Source: Thermodesulfovibrio aggregans
Lineage (GTDB): Bacteria; Nitrospirota; Thermodesulfovibrionia; Thermodesulfovibrionales; Thermodesulfovibrionaceae
DNA length: 64,000 nt
NCBI RefSeq assembly: GCF_001514535.1
Contig: NZ_BCNO01000002.1
Span: 124,001-188,000 of the forward strand
Direction: 5' to 3'
The notes under the pieces are model-generated. The model was not told the origin of the DNA and searched no databases. It saw only the letters and a program-made list of their open reading frames with translations. The stretch's first letter is position 1, and each line of letters opens with the position of its first letter. A program made the position numbers and the translations under genes. Shown here in pieces: positions 62,077 to 64,000 of the stretch.

Positions 62077-63575
62077 GCAATGAACTTTTAATAAACATAA
62101 CAAAACAGGAATGCAGGGTTGCTCTTCTTGAGGGTGGTCAGGTTGTTGAGTTTTATATCGAAAGAAAAGGTGATTCAAGTTATGTTGGAAACATTTACAA
62201 AGGCAAAGTTGTAAAGGTGCTTAAAGGCATGCAGGCTTGTTTTGTGGATATAGGACTTGATAAAGCTGCATTTCTCTATGTAGACGACATAAAAGGTGGA
62301 ATTAAAGAGCTCTATCCTTTTCTTGAGGGAGAAGAAGAAACTGAGATTATTCCGAAGATTGACTATAAAGATGTATCAATAGAAGAACTTGTTCAGGAAG
62401 GACAGGAAATCCTCGTTCAGGTTGCAAAAGACCCCATAGGAACAAAAGGAGCAAGGGTTACATCAAGAATTACCCTACCCGGCAGATATGTTGTACTTAT
62501 GCCAGGGATGGAACACATTGGAGTGTCAAGAAAGATTGAAGATGAGACAAAAAGAAAACATCTAAAAGAGCTTGCTGCAAAAATTAAGCCCGCAGGATTT
62601 GGATTAATTATGAGAACTGTAAGTGAGGATGCCACCGAAGAGGAGATTCAAAGGGATATAGATTTTCTACTTCTTCTCTGGGATAATATTCAGAAGAAGA
62701 AAGAAAAAGCTCATGCACCCTTTCTTATTCATAGTGAGTTTGACCTGGTGCTAAGAAGCCTCAGAGATTTTATGAGTCAAAATGTAGACCGAATGATTAT
62801 TGACAACTACATTGAATGGCAGAGATTGAAAGAGTTTGCTCAGGTTTATTTTCCAAGAATTGCCGATAAAATTGAACTATACGAAGGTGAAGAACCAATA
62901 TTTGATGCCTTTGGAATAGAAGTTGACCTTGAGAGGGCACTTCACCGTAAAGTATGGCTTAAATCTGGAGGATACATTGTGATTGATCAGACAGAGGCAA
63001 TGACAGTAATAGATGTAAATACAGGTAAATTTGTCGGCAAAGAAAATCTTGAAGACACAATCTTGAGAACAAACCTTGAAGCAGTCAAAGAAATTGCCTA
63101 TCAGATAAGGCTTAGAAATCTTGGTGGTATCATTCTAATAGATTTTATTGATATGGAAAAGGATGAAAATAAACAGAAAGTAATCAACGCAATGACTGAA
63201 GCAATGAAAAAAGATCGAGCAAAAACAACAATATACAACATTACTGAACTCGGGATAGTTCAGATGACGAGAAAAAGAACAAGAGAAAGCCTTGAACATA
63301 CTCTATGTGACAGTTGCCCCTACTGTGAAGGCAAAGGAAGAGTAAAAAGTATAAGAACTGTAGCCTATGAAATCCTGAGAAAACTAAAATTTATGACAGT
63401 CCCTCAGGGAACAGAGCTAACAGTAGTTACAAATCCATCTGTAGCTGATCTACTAAGTGACGAAGAGAGAGACTCGATAGAGGAAATTGAAAACTCTAAA
63501 AAAATAAGAATTACGATAAAAAAAGACACAATGTTACATCAGGAAAACTACTCAATTCATAAAAATCTATCCTAA
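62073..63575 (+). CDS. rng: Ribonuclease G (RNase E/G family)
   Basis: A protein of about 500 residues. An S1 RNA-binding domain (GNIYKGKVVKVLKGMQACFVDIG, quoted in part) precedes the catalytic DNase-like core (VIDVNTGKFVGKENLEDT and ILIDFIDM with the metal-binding aspartates) and the zinc-link CPYC. It matures 16S rRNA and decays mRNA. The ATG at 62061 is also possible, but its Shine-Dalgarno (GGGAGG) directly touches it; TTG at 62073 gives the normal family N terminus (SNELLINIT). Confidence 0.93.
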   Translation: MSNELLINITKQECRVALLEGGQVVEFYIERKGDSSYVGNIYKGKVVKVLKGMQACFVDIGLDKAAFLYVDDIKGGIKELYPFLEGEEETEIIPKIDYKDVSIEELVQEGQEILVQVAKDPIGTKGARVTSRITLPGRYVVLMPGMEHIGVSRKIEDETKRKHLKELAAKIKPAGFGLIMRTVSEDATEEEIQRDIDFLLLLWDNIQKKKEKAHAPFLIHSEFDLVLRSLRDFMSQNVDRMIIDNYIEWQRLKEFAQVYFPRIADKIELYEGEEPIFDAFGIEVDLERALHRKVWLKSGGYIVIDQTEAMTVIDVNTGKFVGKENLEDTILRTNLEAVKEIAYQIRLRNLGGIILIDFIDMEKDENKQKVINAMTEAMKKDRAKTTIYNITELGIVQMTRKRTRESLEHTLCDSCPYCEGKGRVKSIRTVAYEILRKLKFMTVPQGTELTVVTNPSVADLLSDEERDSIEEIENSKKIRITIKKDTMLHQENYSIHKNLS

Positions 63576-63576
63576 A

Positions 63577-64000
63577 ATGGAATTTCTTACAGAGTGCAAT
63601 AAATGTGGAAAATGTAAGGAAACCTGTCCAGGTTATCAGGCTTTTTTAAAAGAGTCCTTTAGTCCAAGAGGAAGACTGAGACTGGCGAAAGCTTTGCAGG
63701 AAAAAGAAATACTCTATGATGAATCTTTAAAAAAAAGATTTTTTAGCTGCCTTCTCTGTGGATCATGCGAAACCTCTTGTCCATTGAATATAAATATAAC
63801 CAGCATCTTATACAGAGCAAGGACAGAATCAAAAAAAACGTTATTACAATATCTTTTTAAATATTTTTCACTTTATCCCCATATTTTTTTCTCAATTTTG
63901 TCTATTTTAAATCGCTTTGATAAATTTATGAGTATCATAAATTTGCCATATTTCAATAGAATTTCCTCACTGGAAATTAAACCTCAATCTAATTCTCTTC
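63577..64000 (+). CDS. 4Fe-4S oxidoreductase, GlcF/LutA-like, cut by window end
   Basis: A partial protein of at least 141 residues. Two four-Cys clusters of the ferredoxin type, CNKCGKCKETCPG (near residue 7) and CLLCGSCETSCPL (near 60), are the mark of the glycolate oxidase/lactate utilisation Fe-S subunit family. The following part is hydrophobic-rich and reaches the window edge without a stop. It begins two bases after the rng stop. The substrate cannot be told from this part. Confidence 0.82.
   Translation, partial: MEFLTECNKCGKCKETCPGYQAFLKESFSPRGRLRLAKALQEKEILYDESLKKRFFSCLLCGSCETSCPLNINITSILYRARTESKKTLLQYLFKYFSLYPHIFFSILSILNRFDKFMSIINLPYFNRISSLEIKPQSNSL

Overview
The window is a gene-dense, AT-rich bacterial chromosome segment. 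It looks like a Gram-negative, motile, anaerobic thermophile: lpxK (lipid A), a flagellar filament cluster, a multiheme c-type cytochrome fused to a cytochrome bd-like membrane domain, a selenium-trait cluster, QueE, and a tRNA without an encoded CCA. Gene content and order resemble Thermodesulfovibrio-type Nitrospirota; that placement is inference from recalled family patterns, not from a search. Translation mostly uses clear Shine-Dalgarno sites, but several genes have a good sigma70-type promoter so close to the start codon that their mRNAs should be nearly leaderless.

Layout. 1-3420: end of a frameshifted HD-GYP gene, rarA, then queE and a DUF457 membrane protein on the other strand. 3470-8030: atpB-atpE with its own promoter and terminator, then an overlapping trio (CHASE2 adenylate cyclase, SH3 protein, M48 lipoprotein protease). 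8035-13525 (minus): TPR protein, ispE, tRNA-Gln, prs, rplY, pth and a phospholipase-C-like protein in one run. 13557-13749 (minus): a self-contained mini-transcription unit encoding a 19-residue Cys-rich peptide behind three hairpins that share the loop AUGAA. 13787-22940: DUF2148 protein, UvrA-family ATPase, baeRF protein, AI-2E-type permease, peptidase C26, D-aminoacylase, amidase and a NifU-like protein. 23034-28123: a coiled-coil nuclease-like gene, then sigma28-driven flagellin, flaG, fliD, fliS and a fliT-like gene.

28129-31153 is the selenium region. A small gene missed by ordinary ORF calling reads through an in-frame UGA followed by a SECIS-like hairpin and encodes a dual-CXXC selenoprotein. 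Divergent from it lies yedE - yedF/tusA-like - DUF3343 - Nnr-kinase-like, a known selenium-associated cluster. 31142-46254 is a long minus-strand housekeeping run: lpxK, cobO and a phosphatase, marC, a 53-aa Cys protein, HEPN/MNT pair, recO, bifunctional nuclease, era, aminotransferase, alr, tatA, mobA, memo, dnaB, rplI, trmH-type methyltransferase, nnr. 46353-50687: a second coiled-coil nuclease-like gene with 63-bp repeats, then pdxJ-xseA-xseB-trmJ-like. 50696-50939 is a decayed nucleotidyltransferase. 51021-59671 appears to be a redox and sensing block: CydA-like membrane protein, CydA-like/octaheme fusion, ODP di-iron oxygen sensor, soluble chemoreceptor, and a PAS-GAF-PAS-GGDEF-EAL protein. 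59671-64000: B12-type radical SAM/DUF2344 fusion, RNase G, and the start of an Fe-S oxidoreductase.

The strongest candidates for undescribed biology are the triple AUGAA-hairpin leader with its 19-aa peptide (13557-13749) and the unannotated selenoprotein next to the selenium cluster (28129-28357).
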